From Stictocephala bisonia (lineage: Eukaryota > Arthropoda > Insecta > Hemiptera > Membracidae), in assembly GCA_035578905.1 (NCBI GenBank), contig JAQJVL010000030.1, positions 2,633,801 to 2,697,800 on the forward strand: 64,000 nt of DNA. The letters are read 5' to 3'. Numbering within the stretch: position 1 is the stretch's first letter; every line of letters begins with the position of its first letter. The position numbers and the translations under genes were made by a program. Shown in pieces: positions 10,371 to 23,425 of the stretch. Below the pieces are notes generated by a model that saw only the letters and a list, made by a program, of their open reading frames with translations, had not been told where the DNA came from and ran no database searches.

Positions 10371-12329
10371 TTTCTTCCTATATTTTTATACTTACAATAG
10401 TGAACATTTATTGCACAGATAGTGGTAACTATGTCTTCTTGAACAACGTTCAGTATCAGTCTTTAATGTTACAGCCCTCTAAAATTGAAAACACGTTTTA
10501 TAAATTGTCTCACACCATATTGTCTCTCAAGCCTTAACAAAATTAGAAGAGCCCTAAATAAAGATACATGTGCAATTTATTTTTGCAGCTCAAAAAAACG
10601 TATACAAGAGACCTAGGCTATATATTATTATTTATAAGACCTTTAAAACTACTCTCAAAAACAGTGATTATGAGAAGTTTCGTAGTATCAGGGAACGGTA
10701 TAAGGTCCTTAGCAGAGATTGCTATAATAATTAAATAACATACCCAATAAGATCAAGACATTCTGGATTTTCATCAAAAATCTGAAGAGGAATGGTGCAC
10801 CTGCTAATGAACTTGAGTACAATGGGCGCATAGAAACTTCTACTTGTTTGCTGATGCAACTTGTAGTAGATATGCAATTTGTTTGCTGATTTTTTTTAGT
10901 CTATCTACTCATCTTCTTCTGAACCGCCCGGACACACTGAATACCGTACTCAGATCAAACTATCTAAATTTACCCTGAAGCAAGAAGATGTCAACTCCAA
11001 ACTAGCTTCCCTGGACCCTAGACCGGATAGCATAATTCTAGGCTATATAAAACTGAAAATTGTGCAGCTTTACTTACTTGTTTGATTAACAAACAATTCA
11101 ATTTAGAATATTAAAATGCCAATGTATCACATGTACTATCAATTTATGTTACTATCAAATCAAAAATGTTTCTTTATAACATATTCGTAATTGCCGATTT
11201 AAGTTTCATACTACGCATTTTTTTTCCATTAATTTTATACCAACTTCTAAGATTATTTTTTAAATTTGTAGAATAAACATTTACCTCAACCACCACTAAA
11301 TGTCATTATACATGTTACAAAATTATCGTCCTTTGAAGAGATTTCAACATTTACTAAAACAATTGCCCGCATGTATATATGTTACAATTATACATATTAC
11401 CCTAGGTCTAGAATTTCATTTTAAAAATATCGCAGGATAGATAAAAATTTGTTAACGTAGAAAGAAACTCAAAAATGAAAGACTTTTGAAGGAAGGTGTG
11501 AAATGACTCACATAAATTGTCATTTTCTGTAGGTCTACTGAGAAAAAAACAAACTAAACGTTTCGAAGTCAAACAATTGCAACCATCTGTTTGGGCTGCA
11601 TTCCGTATGGAAAGCGGATGATGAATTGCCGAGAGTAAGCTAAGAAAAATACTATAACAATTAACTACAGAACACAACTTCGATGTTGACTTAGACTTGA
11701 TTGAGGTTGCATACAATAACGCATTCTTTGCTTCGGGCAATCTAGTACAACAAAATCTAATTGATGGATATCAAACTCAAAATTCCTTTATTTTAACAAT
11801 TACAAAACTGCATAATAGAGTCATACTATTACTAACGTAAATTAAAACATATTCGAAAATTGAAAATTAATAATATACAGGTGGCAACGATTTACGATAT
11901 TTACAATATTTACACCGATATAAAGTTCATATACTCCCTCACGCTGTAATAGCAACGAGACAACAACATTCTCTTGGTCATTCTGCCAAACTTCGCTGCA
12001 TCATTTTCCGCTTTGACAGCATCAGGCAGTGAGTTTTCATGGTCATTTTCAAGTTACATATTATTATGTTGTTATTGTGTGTATTTTAATAGTCAAAAGT
12101 GTTATAATTAATGCACAAATGTTGACAAGACTAATGCATGTAACATGTTGATTTTTGTTGAGTAAAAGAGTTATTAAGTTATTCTTGTAAATCTTAAGTA
12201 TTAGTTTTATTTTTGCTGTTTTTATTTATTTATTTGTTTATATCAAACTGTAATTCAGCCAATAATGTACTTAATATAGTATTGTATATTATTGTGATTC
12301 ATTTCGATTTTTATTTGGAAAAAAAAGAA
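10371..12329. other. Intergenic region upstream of mannosidase gene
   Basis: This must hold the mannosidase promoter and 5' UTR. No clear TATA box was identified, as is common for housekeeping genes. Apart from a run of AT-rich sequence no element was recognised. Confidence 0.4.
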
Positions 12330-13141
12330 AACAACCCAGGGCGAGCCTCAGCTACTGGGCGGGTCGCAGGTGGCGGATAGCGAATGTTCCAACTTGTCAT
12401 TGATGAGGTGGACAGCTGCGAATAAGGGGAAACCCTAATATGCAGTCCCGGACCGAAGTCCGCAGGGGCAGCTGAGGTGTGCAGCTGACGGGTTTAGTGA
12501 CCCCGCGGTACCCTGAACTCATTACCACACCCAACACATTACAATTACATGACAATGCCTCAGCGGCTAGAAGTAGGAATGGAGCTGCCAAACTGTGGGT
12601 ACCATGACCCCAAGTCTTCTGAGGGTACAGGAGTTAAAATGAGATGGAACATTGGGCTGCCAGATAGTACAAGGGCTCGACCTGGCCTCACCAGCGTATG
12701 GTGGCTGCCCTTCCAATGGCAAAAGTCCCGATCCTGTCTACATTGTTAGTTTATGCCTGTAGACAGGCTAGGGGGGTACTTCCGAGGCCACAGGGGCTCT
12801 TGGGGCGTGGATATGCTCACGAGGAGGCGGTAAAAGGAATATGGATGGCTCCTGGGATCGACACAGAACACACATGAACACTTTTCAGGAAAATAAATAT
12901 AAATAATAAAGAAACAATAAGGAAAGACTCAAACGTGCTAGTTGAGACTGAGCAGCCCAGCTCATTGAGTTTCAGATATAGCTACCGGCTCAATGGTAGA
13001 GACAGAAAGAATATCGGGCTACCCAGAGGATGGGGACCGAAGAAAGAAGAGTTGGATTGGAGAAAACAGTGAGTTTTCTACAAGTCAACCTCAATGTAGT
13101 ATCGAGGCATAATTCTAGCTTCCAATATACTAGCTACAATT

Positions 13142-13640
13142 ATGAAAGAAGGAGGGTTGAATGTTGATCTGATTCAGGAACCGTGGATTCGAGATAGCTG
13201 CATTACGGGTCTTAACATTCCTACACTCAGCCTCCATGGGGGGACGGGCGGGCTGAAACCACGAGCGGCTATCTTGGTTGCTGGGGTGGACGGAATTCTG
13301 TGGAGGAGATTTGGTTGCAGTGGTAATCATACTGGATGGCGTGGAAGGAGATGGCGTGGGGACAAAACTGGTGGTGGCATCGGTGCACGTTCCATTCGAT
13401 AGAACAATCTTTCCATCATCAAAGGAGATGGTGGCATTGGTTGACTACTGCCGGAGCAGGAAACTTGAACTCGTGGTCGGCTGCGACTCCAACTCTCACA
13501 ATGAGATTTGGGGCAGCAGTGACACGAACTAAAGCGGCCTTGCTCTTGCAGATTACCTTGGTCGGACCGATCTTTTTGGTCCTTAACAAGGATAACCTCC
13601 CAACCTTCTCGAATATTAATAGGGGGAGGTTATAGACATA
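13142..13640 (+). pseudogene. LINE endonuclease domain remnant
   Basis: APE-type endonuclease split over frames. It starts LNVDLIQEPWIRDSCITGLN in one frame. It continues DLVAVVIILDG, VASVHVPFD and LVVGCDSNSHNEIWGSSDTN in another, then LFVLNKDNLPTF. The QEPW block carries the catalytic Glu and the CDSNSHN block the Asp/Asn metal-binding residues of the fold. It would nick target DNA for reverse transcription, but the frameshifts disable it. Confidence 0.8.
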
Positions 13641-14033
13641 ACTATGGCCTCAGCCTCAATGTTTTACTACATCAGAGACTGGGGAAGTGTCGCAGGAATC
13701 TTCTTTGTCGGACCACAGGCACATTCGTTTTGTGCTTTTGAGATGGTCTTACGAATTTGAGGACCATTGAAGTAGGACAATAAGGCTCCTTGGTAAGGCC
13801 AATCGTTCCGTAAGTGCTGCTGACGACTGGTTAGCCTACCGGGAGTTACAAAGAGAATATAGAAATCCTGGAGAGACTTTGTGCCACTATAGAGAAGACC
13901 TCAGAGATATCTAGGCTTCACAATGTGCTGGCCAAGGGCCCTGGGGGGAGACTGGGACCCCTCATTAAGGATGATGGGGAGATGACCAGATCTGAAGATG
14001 GGACTTTGCTACTTCTTTTTGAATCACTTCTCG

Positions 14034-14185
14034 ATATGTAGATCGTATTTGGAGATTTCCAATGCTTTGAGTGTTTAATAAACAAACACATCCAAGGCAG
14101 CGTTTGTTTCATAAACACTCAAAGCATCGGATATCTCGAAATATTATCTACATATCATAAACAATCCAATGCTAATAATAATTTT
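14034..14185. repeat. Mite-Z hairpin inserted in LINE
   Basis: Two 44-nt arms (14034-14077 and 14112-14155) are inverted copies with 5 mismatches, starting ATATGTAGAT and ending CTTTGAGTGTTTA. They flank a 34-nt loop. On the right the element extends with ATAAACAATCCAATGCTAA. A related copy at 18714 carries both the TTAGCATTGGATTGTTTATG end and the GGAGATTTCCAA block, so this is a mobile hairpin element. It interrupts the LINE between endonuclease and polymerase. Confidence 0.75.
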
Positions 14186-14329
14186 CAAACAACAATCTCT
14201 TCCCTTTGGTGGCTACCCCCCCCCCCCCCAGATGAGGAGTGGGCAAGCGATGGGTGGGCAGTTGAGTGTTTCGCTCCTTTCAAGAGCGTGGGGACGGATT
14301 GTATCTTGCCTGTGCTTTTGCAAAGGGGT

Positions 14330-15230
14330 TTTGGGGGCGCTCCTGCCTCTTTTGACTGACCTTTTTAGGGCTTCCCTGGCCTTGGGTCACATTCCCAGGC
14401 TGTGGAGGATCACAAAAGTGATTTACATTCCAAACCTGGGAGGGGTACTCATTCCAGGCCCAAAGACTTTAGATCGATCAGCCTCATGTCTTTTTTACTA
14501 AAGACCTTGGAGAGGCTGGTCGACAGGTATATGAGGGACGGGGTATTGAGAGATAACTCTCTCCACCGGAATCAACATGCATAGATAGCTGGAAGATCTA
14601 CTTAGTCGGCCCTCCATCAGCTCATTTCAGGAGTAGAGAGAGCGATCCGGCAGAAGGAGCTAGCTATGGGTTTATATACGAAAATAGGGGGAGCGTTTAA
14701 TAACATCTCTCTGCAGTCCATGATTGTTGCTCTCACTGGGACGGGCGTTAGTGGTACCATCACCAGATGGACCGAGGCCTACATACGCAGCAAAACTGCC
14801 AAATCTGAACGATGCAACGGTTCAGGTTGCAGTAGGAAGTGGTTGTCCCTAAGGGGGTGTACTTTTCCCTCTTCTGTGGTCCGTAGTGGTGAACGAACTT
14901 CTTAGGGTGCTCAACGGGATGGGGGTATATGCTCAGGCATACGCGGACGATGTCTGCATACTGGGCATTGGCAAGTTTGCCTGCACAGTGTCGGACATTG
15001 TCCAGTATGCCCCGAGATTCCTGGAAAGGTGGTGTAGAGACAAGGGGCTCTCTGTTAATCCTAACAAGACAGAACTTGTACTCTTTACAAGGAGGTATAG
15101 GCTGGATGGCCTGAACATGGCTACCATGGGAATCACGGTGCTAAGAGCTTCAGGTTCGGTTAAGTATCTGGGGGTCACTCTAGAAGCTAAACTGAACTGG
15201 CTCAAGGCCTTAAACCAAGGCCTGAACTGG
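14330..15230 (+). pseudogene. LINE reverse transcriptase remnant
   Basis: Reverse transcriptase blocks in order, in three frames. They are LGHIPRLWRITKVIYIP; KDFRSISLMSFLLKTLERLV; a region of the catalytic Asp now reading MGLYTKIGGAFNNISLQ; AYIRSKTAK; the active site QAYADDVCILG (Asp pair coded at about 14943); and GLSVNPNKTELVLF with VKYLGVTLEAKLNW. Stops and frameshifts remain at several places, so it cannot be active. Confidence 0.88.
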
Positions 15231-15639
15231 ACGGACAACGTGAGGCCTTAAACCAATTATGGTGTATTGGTTATACACGAGTGTGCTTCGGCCCTCCTTA
15301 TATTATGCTGCAGTTGTCTGGTGGTCGGCCAGGGCACAAAACAGTGCAAGACTGACACTAGATATATGTCATAGAATGGTGTTCCTGGGAATTACAGGCG
15401 CCATCAGAACAACCCCATTGACGTCGATGGAGGTCCACACTGGCCAATGGGCCTGTTTGTAAACGGGGAGGCTTGTAAAGCAGCCTTTAGAATAAGGGCG
15501 TCTGGTGGCTGGATGTCTGGCCACCTCAAAGGTGAAATATTATCATGGGACATTGGCCTGGACACGTTGCTTGCAATGTGGAACGACTCAATGATACCTA
15601 GGTACAGATTTGACAGACAGGTTTAGACTTTCCTTCCAA

Positions 15640-15795
15640 GCAGAGATGAGTGGTTGGGGAGTACCGAGCCTGTATATGTTAAAGGAAGCGTCTGGTTTAC
15701 GGACAGCAGAATTACAAAAGGAGGTGCGGGCGCTGGGGTGTACGGGATGGGCGAACGGAAAATTCTGCTTGTACCTCTCGGAGCCCATGCATTTT
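15640..15795 (+). pseudogene. LINE RNase H fragment, truncated
   Basis: In one frame the sequence reads EWLGSTEPVYVKGSVWFTDS, ITKGGAGAGVYG and LLVPLGAHA, the first strands of RNase H (WFTDGS and GAGAGVY blocks, with the first catalytic Asp). It ends in AT-rich DNA before the remaining catalytic residues. Confidence 0.75.
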
Positions 15796-18713
15796 AAAAT
15801 CTTTTTTATTGTTATTATTATTTTTATGTAGCAGCCAGTGTGAGTGTAAATATACAGAAGTACATTATTTAAACCTGGATGTAGGCTATACTGATTAAAA
15901 ATATGATTTGATATGCACAATGATGTTTACACCTAGGTGTAAATCATAGCTATACTGATTAAGATATGATGTGATTATCAATGATTCATATTGTATAATT
16001 TTAAAAATTCAAAGATAGATTTTAAATAACAATTTAACAAGATTAAACTAATCTTGCATTAAATTAAAGATTAAATTAAATAACTAATATCAATTAAATA
16101 ATTATATTTTCAATTTATATAATCAGAACAAACCAGTTCAAATAGTTTTATCCAATCAGTTGGCGTATTATCCAAAAGATACGCCACGTTCATTATAATA
16201 TATTCTTGATATTGTGTGGTCGAATTGATACATTATATAGTTGTCACGTTGACTAACCTGCAAGTATATTTTAGAAGAAAATTAAAGTTGGTGTTGGTGG
16301 TTGTTGTTTGTTGATATAGATATGGTTGAATATTAAAAGAGTTGATTTAGTTTCCTTTAAACATTGTTTTTCTTTTTATTTTATCGTCAATAATTTTGTT
16401 TATTAAGTTGCTTTTCTTTACTTAGAGTTCTGGATTTTTTTACAGGTACCAATTTTATTTGAGACATGTTATTTTACACGTGTATTCTTATTTACAAACC
16501 GTGAAGAGTAGACCTGTTGAATGTAGCAGAATGATGACAAAAACTTGCGTTATGAGTACAATAATTTATACATTATACGTCTTTACAAAGCATAATAAAA
16601 CTGTTATTGCCTATGTAAATGGGCTATTACATGATAACAATAGGTTTATTGTCGATACTAATTATTTTCTAACCTCAAATTAGAATATGCTCTCCAATTA
16701 ACACTAGCCCCAACAGTTAAAACCCCATTGTCTCAGGCGGTTTCTGATAGTTTTCAACATATTGTAACTATTTGTTTACAGGTATAAAATACTGCAAACT
16801 CATATTGGTGAAACAACTTAATTAAAATTAGATAGGTCCAAGCCTTTACAGTATACCACTGGCTAGGCCTATGTCAATATAGATTTATCTAAACTAGTTT
16901 TCAACATGTAAGTTATACATTGGCCGTATTATGTTGGTTATCAGTGAAGTGAAGGTCGTAACCCTCAAGGATTGTCTCCTCCTCTGCCATTCAACCCCCC
17001 CTTGCATTCTCACATGAAAAACAAACATATATAAGCACACACTCACATTCATCCACTACATAACACTCCTAAATTAATAAATTTTAAACAAAAAATATAT
17101 TTATACATACACCTTTACACTTTCAGTGTTGATGTCATAACCATCAAGCCTTTAAAACATTGACACATTAGGTTGCAATATGACTCATAAGTTTATGATC
17201 TGTGATTTAAGTCGCAAGATTTTGTGATCATGGAAACGCAATAGTGGATGAAAAACCAATATTGTTACTTTTGAACCCTAGTTCAATTTTCCTGCTAAAA
17301 CTGCTATAAATTAGCCTACCGTATTGTTGATTGCCAATCACGTTATGAAAAACTGCATACTGAGTGTAATATTGTCTACTAGGCCTATAGGAAAAAAGGT
17401 CCATGATCAAAAGAAGTACCTGGGATGACTGGAATTGTATATAATATTGTTCATAATTTTAGTTCAGTCAAGTCTACTGTCTTTCGAGTTTTGGTAATAC
17501 AATATTTTTTAATGTAATAATTTATATTGGCCAATGCAGAAGGAAAATTATAATTATAAACTGGTTTTTGTATTGTTATATACCACAAGGCTGGTTATTA
17601 TTCTCTCAAGTGCTGTAGGTTGTAGAATTTTGACATAATTCTCTTTTTCCGAGATATCATTTTCAATAATTTGTTGTGTAAATAGAAAAAAAATCATGTT
17701 TAGAAATATTCTGTCTTTATTATCTTAATAGACTCACAATTTAGTTGGTTAAATTCCTTTAGCAGCCTGCCAAACCCAACCTTCTATTACAGAATATCCA
17801 TAAAGGAGATAGGAAAGACGTTACAGGACGTATTAAACACTCGTTATAAAATATATCCTACGCGCTTTCTCCACATAAACTGACAAAGATATTGTGTAGG
17901 TTAGGTTAGGTTACAGGTAAATCCTTTCATTACAAATGAAGCTAATCTACCAGTTTACTAATAGTTAATAAACCACTAAGGTTCATAACTACAAGTTTTA
18001 AAACTGAACAGGGTTTTCTAGGGTTAGATTTGATACAATTCATTTTATTTAAATATAAATTAGAGTGGAAAGGCAAGTAAGGGCCCAAATAATAAGGTGG
18101 ACAAGGTAAAAATTAGGATATAAATAAAATTATGATTTTTTTATATTGTGTGTTTTCACATTCAGCATGGTTTACATATCGTTCTAACTGCACTTTTAGC
18201 CAATTCTTTTTTAGAATTAGTTCTCTTATCAACTTTCTTATAATAAGGCCTGTTCATAGCAATTTTTAGGCCTATTTGGGGGTTTTGAAAAATATGAAAT
18301 TAGGTAAACAGACCAAACTATTTTACTATCTCAAATTATTTGTTTTCTTCTCTTGAAATTATTATTTATTAAATAATTAATACTTTGATCAAATTTGGAA
18401 CCCAGACTTATATTGGCAAACTAACTTTTTTTAGTATCAGTAGCACCAATGCACTGTTTAAATACTATTGGTAGATATCTTGCCCATGCTAAATTCTAGA
18501 ATCCTCAGTAGTATTATATAGACTGGAGTTCATGAATTCCTTCACAGCTTGGATGGGAACATCACTCAAACTTGTTTGCTTTAGAAAAGAGGGTATTTAG
18601 CCCCTAAGAATGTACAGTACTTTCAGACCAGTAAAATACCTAGCTCTGTACCTCTTCACCAGACTATTGGCTTAGAGTACATGTAATCCTTTACTGTTGT
18701 TTGAAAGTTATTT
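15796..18713. other. Gene-free AT-rich region
   Basis: No gene, element end or tandem array was recognised on either strand. Short open frames here lack codon-like composition. Confidence 0.35.
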
Positions 18714-18850
18714 GTTAGCATTGGATTGTTTATGATTCCAATCCAATATAGACAATATTTGGAGATTTCCAATACTTCAAGTGTTTAAGGAAACAAAGGC
18801 AACGTTTCAACTGGTATGACAATTTTCTGCCATCTTGAAGTGTTACTTAC
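18714..18850 (+). repeat. Mite-Z copy
   Basis: Starts GTTAGCATTGGATTGTTTAT, then AATATTTGGAGATTTCCAAT, then a block similar to CAAGTGTTTA and GGCAACGTTT. It matches the 14034 copy in the same orientation over the left arm and loop, and supplies the outer end missing on the left of that copy. Confidence 0.6.
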
Positions 18851-19396
18851 TACCTTAGCCTACATTTAAAACTTTATCTTAACCCATGTACGTTACTAAT
18901 TATTAAAGAAAACACTAAAAAAACTACATGCTTAAAAACTATGTTTGACTGTTAAGAAAGTCGAGTGTTCTTAAAAACTATCATACATAAAACACAGTTA
19001 TACAAAATATAAAACACAATATGAAATACAAAAGTAACACAAAATATGAAAATCTTCAACAAAACACAAAGCAGAAAAAAAATATTCAACTTATCCAACT
19101 AGTACGGGGGACCAGGTTCACTATACTCATGAGATGAATCACGAACGCCAAAAGACAAACTGAATCCCTGTGGCAAGCCAATCCTTGGTGAGTGCTGGAG
19201 TAAGGGTTGTTGTAATTGTTTGAAATATCCTCTGTTTTTGTATTTCTTCACAAATAATTAAAATTTAATAAAACTAAAAAGAAGTTTTATATTGTTGTAC
19301 ATGTACAATGTATGTCCTTCTAAACTGGTATGAAGTTGCGATAGTAGTTGTTAAAGTATGGATAGTACAAGGTACAGAAACTTAATGTCTTCTAGG

Positions 19397-19437
19397 TACA
19401 AAAACCTAGAAACAATTTATTTTTCTAGGTTTTTGTA
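19397..19437. repeat. 16-bp perfect hairpin
   Basis: TACAAAAACCTAGAAA at 19397-19412 is followed by its perfect inverted copy at 19422-19437 with a 9-nt loop. No element or gene could be tied to it. Confidence 0.8.
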
Positions 19438-19607
19438 TAGGAAACTACTGGCTTATTATTTTTTGTACGCATTACAAGTGTTTTTAAATGCTTTCAAATT
19501 AAGAAAAATTTTATTTGAAAAAATGCCTGCTTTAAGGTTAGGTAAAGTAATAAAGGCTACTTAGTTAAGTTTACATTCATTTGTATACAATTATCCTATA
19601 TTTCTAG

Positions 19608-19703
19608 GTCATCAAGAATAGAAGACTCTTCACAGGAGAGGATTGATCGTCTGCAAGAAGTTGCATCTTATTTATATGTTCTAAATAGGCATATTGATTT
19701 CTT
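19608..19703 (+). CDS. Possible orphan internal exon
   Basis: A 96-nt interval lies between a pyrimidine-rich acceptor (CCTATATTTCTAG) and a consensus donor (GTAAGT). Only one frame is open, with one leading and two trailing bases. It encodes SSRIEDSSQERIDRLQEVAS followed by YLYVLNRHIDF, which looks helical. Length divisible by three and equal phases at both ends fit a cassette exon. I do not recognise the protein and found no partner exon nearby, so this could be chance. Confidence 0.3.
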
Positions 19704-21200
19704 GTAAGTTATTGTTTACATTATTTTTATTTTGACTCATAATCTTTACAATTAATAAAATATTTTCAATTATAATTTTTCTTTTTTTAGTATTAGTATT
19801 AACGATTGAAAAAAACAAACAGACCAAAGCACAATGCGTTTGCTGTAGACACGTGTCTTGCTGTGCTGCTATCTAACTGTGAATGGTTTCAAATAAGCGC
19901 TCGGACAGCTATTTTGCGTTGTGATATTAGATAAGTTAAAGCTTCAGCGTGTGCTGAAGACCGCCGGGGCTACCTGTGATTATAGTTTAAGAACTAATAT
20001 CAAACGACAGACAAATCTGCTTCATGGGACCCATATGGCAAGACATTCTTCTTGTTTCTGTAGTTAATGTATTAGTGAGGGACGTTTTATTTATTTATAT
20101 TGACTTTATCAGACTTTTATTATGATACTAGAGAACTTCTCACCTCTTTGGAGGTCCACTCTTTGGACCTTCTATTTTAGTCCATCAGTCCACTTGTTTT
20201 TCAGCTTGGATCTTTCACTCCATGCATGACTCCTCAGATCAGTTACTAGCATTCATGAGGGTACATTAATGTCTTGAGAAATCAAACAAAAATTAAGAAC
20301 GTAAGTCTTAATAAATTAAATAATTAAATGTGAAACGAGTGTTTTAATTCAAGTTCGTAAGAATAAAACTTTGGATGCTCGGAAGTGCCCCAAAATTTTG
20401 ATGAATCAGTAGCGTTTACTGCATTGAACTGTTAAGATTATCAACTTGGAGGTTTCAGGCCGAGCATTAATTCAAGTATAGTATAAATGTGATGGGTTTC
20501 ATATCCTTGGAATTTTTTTATAATTTTGATAGATCATTGGTAGTTTGTGTTGAACTTAAGTTAATCTTATTAACTTTAATAATGACCAATATACAATTGC
20601 TAGAAGATCATGAAATTGTTAATATAAAGAATAATAGCATCTGCTTATTTTCTTTTCACTCTTTATCTGACTCAGTTATCAATCATTAGACAAAGAATAA
20701 ATTGGCATTGCCTTGTGGTAAGAATCAACATATGGTGTACATGTGAAATTCCCGGTAGAGTTTATCACCAATATTTTGGTTGCACTCTATGAGACGATTT
20801 TGGGCTGATTGTACACTGACGGGGGCTTTCTTCGAAGGTTATATACAGTCAAGAAAGGACTAGTAAGATCTATGCTAAAAACCTTCTTGTCACTGTGGAC
20901 TGTGCATCCCCCTTTGGCTATATATAACGTGTGTAGCTACCGCTTTCCTAAAGGGAAAATTCAGCAAGATAATGGTCAACTCAAATACGACCTGAAACGT
21001 CGTCAACAACATCTGAGTTTTATTTAATACACTCAGAACCAGAACCTAGTGTCTAACTAAATTAAATTTTGCTTGGCTTTAATGGAAAGAGATATTTAGG
21101 TACAGTTCCCCTTGTATGCGAAGACAAGCCATGGCAGGCTTGTTGGACCAACGACTTAGCGTGATTTCCAAATTATCGGAGCAGCTCAGGAGTAAAAACT
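19704..21200. other. Gene-free region
   Basis: No recognised element. A small block at about 20805-21030 is less AT-rich but gave no homology by eye in any frame. Confidence 0.35.
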
Positions 21201-21204
21201 TCGA

Positions 21205-21270
21205 TGGCCACACAAAGAATAGAACCCAGACTGACTACTTGGCACGCCACCGCCTTAACTCCACAGCTGT
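21205..21270 (-). repeat. tRNA-like SINE head candidate
   Basis: On the minus strand an A-box-like TGGAGTTAAGGCGGTGG (21250-21263 core) is followed by a B-box-like GGGTTCTATTC (21217-21227). This spacing and sequence recall tRNA-Ser/Leu-derived SINEs. No full cloverleaf could be drawn. Confidence 0.35.
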
Positions 21271-21329
21271 AGCAGATCCATTACAAAAATGCACAACACG
21301 TCCCTCCCACCAATCCAGACTTATGTAAA

Positions 21330-23400
21330 TTTGATGGTCCTGGTCCTCTCTACCATCTATAATTTTACAAAATATACAACTGTAAAATATTTTGTACACC
21401 CATCCAGACCTTTAGCTTTGATGCCCCTCCCACTTTATCACACATGTACGAAGTTGACGACGATCCCACCCATAAAATTTTGTATTCTATTTACACACAC
21501 ACATTGATATAATCAATTTTATCTTTGATAATCCTTTAGGTATCGGATCGATGGGGCATTACTGTTTCAAGAAATACAGATTTAAATTAATATTGTAAAG
21601 TATGTATGTGGTGGGAGCAAGAATAAAGTAAACACTTGAGGCCATAGTGCAACTCAAGGTATCAAACTCAGGTGTAAAAATGCTTTGTAATGTTGAATGC
21701 ATGATTTTAATAATTAACTGAGTGAAGCTGGAACGCTAAAAATATATATAGAAAAATTGTGTTTATCAGAATTGCCCAAGTGGTCTGTTTTTGTTTCTGT
21801 TTGATTTTTAAGAAAGTCATGTCACAGTGTTGATAATAATTGTATCCACCTTTATTTACAACTATTAGAATATTTTGAAGTAGCTCAAAGAATCATCTAT
21901 ATTTTAATCGCAATAGTGAAATCAGCTATAGAAGACTGCCACATGGCTCTGTTCTTGTTTGATTATTATTCAATATACGCTAGACATTGGTGACGTTCTA
22001 ATGATACAGTCATAAATATTTGTTTATACAGACAGAATTGGCGTCACAACTCAATTCAGGAACATATCAAAACTAATATACAGTTTTATTTATAAAAAAA
22101 GAAGGGGCCAATCTTCTTCCTACCCTTACATTCCCCATAAACTATTTGATCTGTGCAGGGAACTTCGCAGACAGTAAGGGGGCGAACCAGTACAGTACAA
22201 GGTGAACGTTACTGATAAATATTTCCAGTCCCCATAGCCCTAAAATAAACATAGCTCCCCATGAAATAATCATACACCAAGATGCAAAACTTTAGGAGTT
22301 TTAAAAAACCTTTCTACTCCGATTCTCCCGATCTGGCTATTTTATAATGTGCTTGACAATTAAAATCCAGAAAGCCACAACTTCCATAAGCTTTCTAGTT
22401 GATTTCAATTGAATTCTCGCTGAAAATCACATTGCAATAATTTGGGATATGTTTGATGGTCGGAAAAAGTTTCTGTTTTCAGATGGATAGGTGGAATGAA
22501 GTCATTTTCATGCCGGTGTGGGAAGGTGCAATTATTGATAATACAAGTGGGTAATGGCAAACGCTCGGACATGTGATTGTGGGTACTGAAACTTGAACTA
22601 TGAATCACATAGTGAATGATTTGCCCAATCCTGTTTTCTGGGGAAATTAGCTGTTCTTCATTGACTTGGAGAGCCTGTGGTTAGTTAGCTCGTGACGGCA
22701 CATGAATATTTAATACTTAGATATAGAAATATTTGGTAGTTATATATTAATTTTTAGATTTAAAATGTCTAATTCAGTTTGGTGACTTACAACAGTCAAA
22801 GATTTTATGTTTATAATCACAATGGAGGAACTACCATGATCTGATTTTTTTAAAGTTTGGTTAGGAGAGGCCTAAAAACAAAAAAAAACTCAAATTTAGA
22901 GGTTTTCTTTTCACGAAATTTTTTCCTTTTGCTTTTGATTGCTCATATTTTGAAGAAAAATATTGCTTAGGAAGATGAAATTTAATAGTTTTTAATGAGA
23001 TGCTTTTAATAAGTTATGTAGTAGGTGCTTCAACACGTTTTCCTCTTACTGAATTGATATGGCTTAACCCATTTGTAAGTCATGAAAATCATTTTAAATT
23101 TCTACCTTTGAGAAAAGTTCTGATAGTTTTAACATAATTGTGAGCTAAGGATTAATGGATACGACTGAGCGTAATCTTTGCCTAATACAAACGGTGCTAA
23201 GCAAATTGAATTATTTTTCCATGTAGTGCTAACGCTTTGTCCAATGTGGTGAGTGGCAAGTGTAATGTCCATAATCTGTTTTTTTGCACGTGTAATTAAT
23301 TTGTTTAGGACATAGAAACACTACAAACCATAGGTTTGGCTAAGAAGTGAGTGAAGGAAGTTTATTTTTTTAAAATGAAGTCAGCGTTAGCAATGTAGAA
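21330..23400. other. Gene-free region
   Basis: AT-rich; a short CA run occurs near 21490. Nothing else recognised. Confidence 0.35.
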
Positions 23401-23425
23401 ACCCTATCTAAAAAAAATTCCTACG

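Larger units (their letters stand above)
12330..15795 (+). mobile_element. Degenerate R1/LOA-type LINE
   Basis: A 3.5-kb block clearly less AT-rich than its surroundings. It starts with a 5'-UTR-like region (GGGCGAGCCTCAGCTACTGG at about 12340), lacks a recognisable ORF1, and then runs through endonuclease, reverse transcriptase and RNase H, all on the plus strand and broken by frameshifts and stops. RNase H after the polymerase suggests the LOA or I side of the group. The copy stops abruptly inside RNase H at about 15795 with no 3' UTR or tail, which is unusual because LINEs normally lose the 5' end. A Mite-Z hairpin is inserted at about 14034. Confidence 0.85.

Noticed and set aside
14886..15251. 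Longest open frame of the R1/LOA-type LINE as a working gene
   Set aside because: It holds the YADD active site but is only a fragment between frameshifts; the element as a whole is dead.
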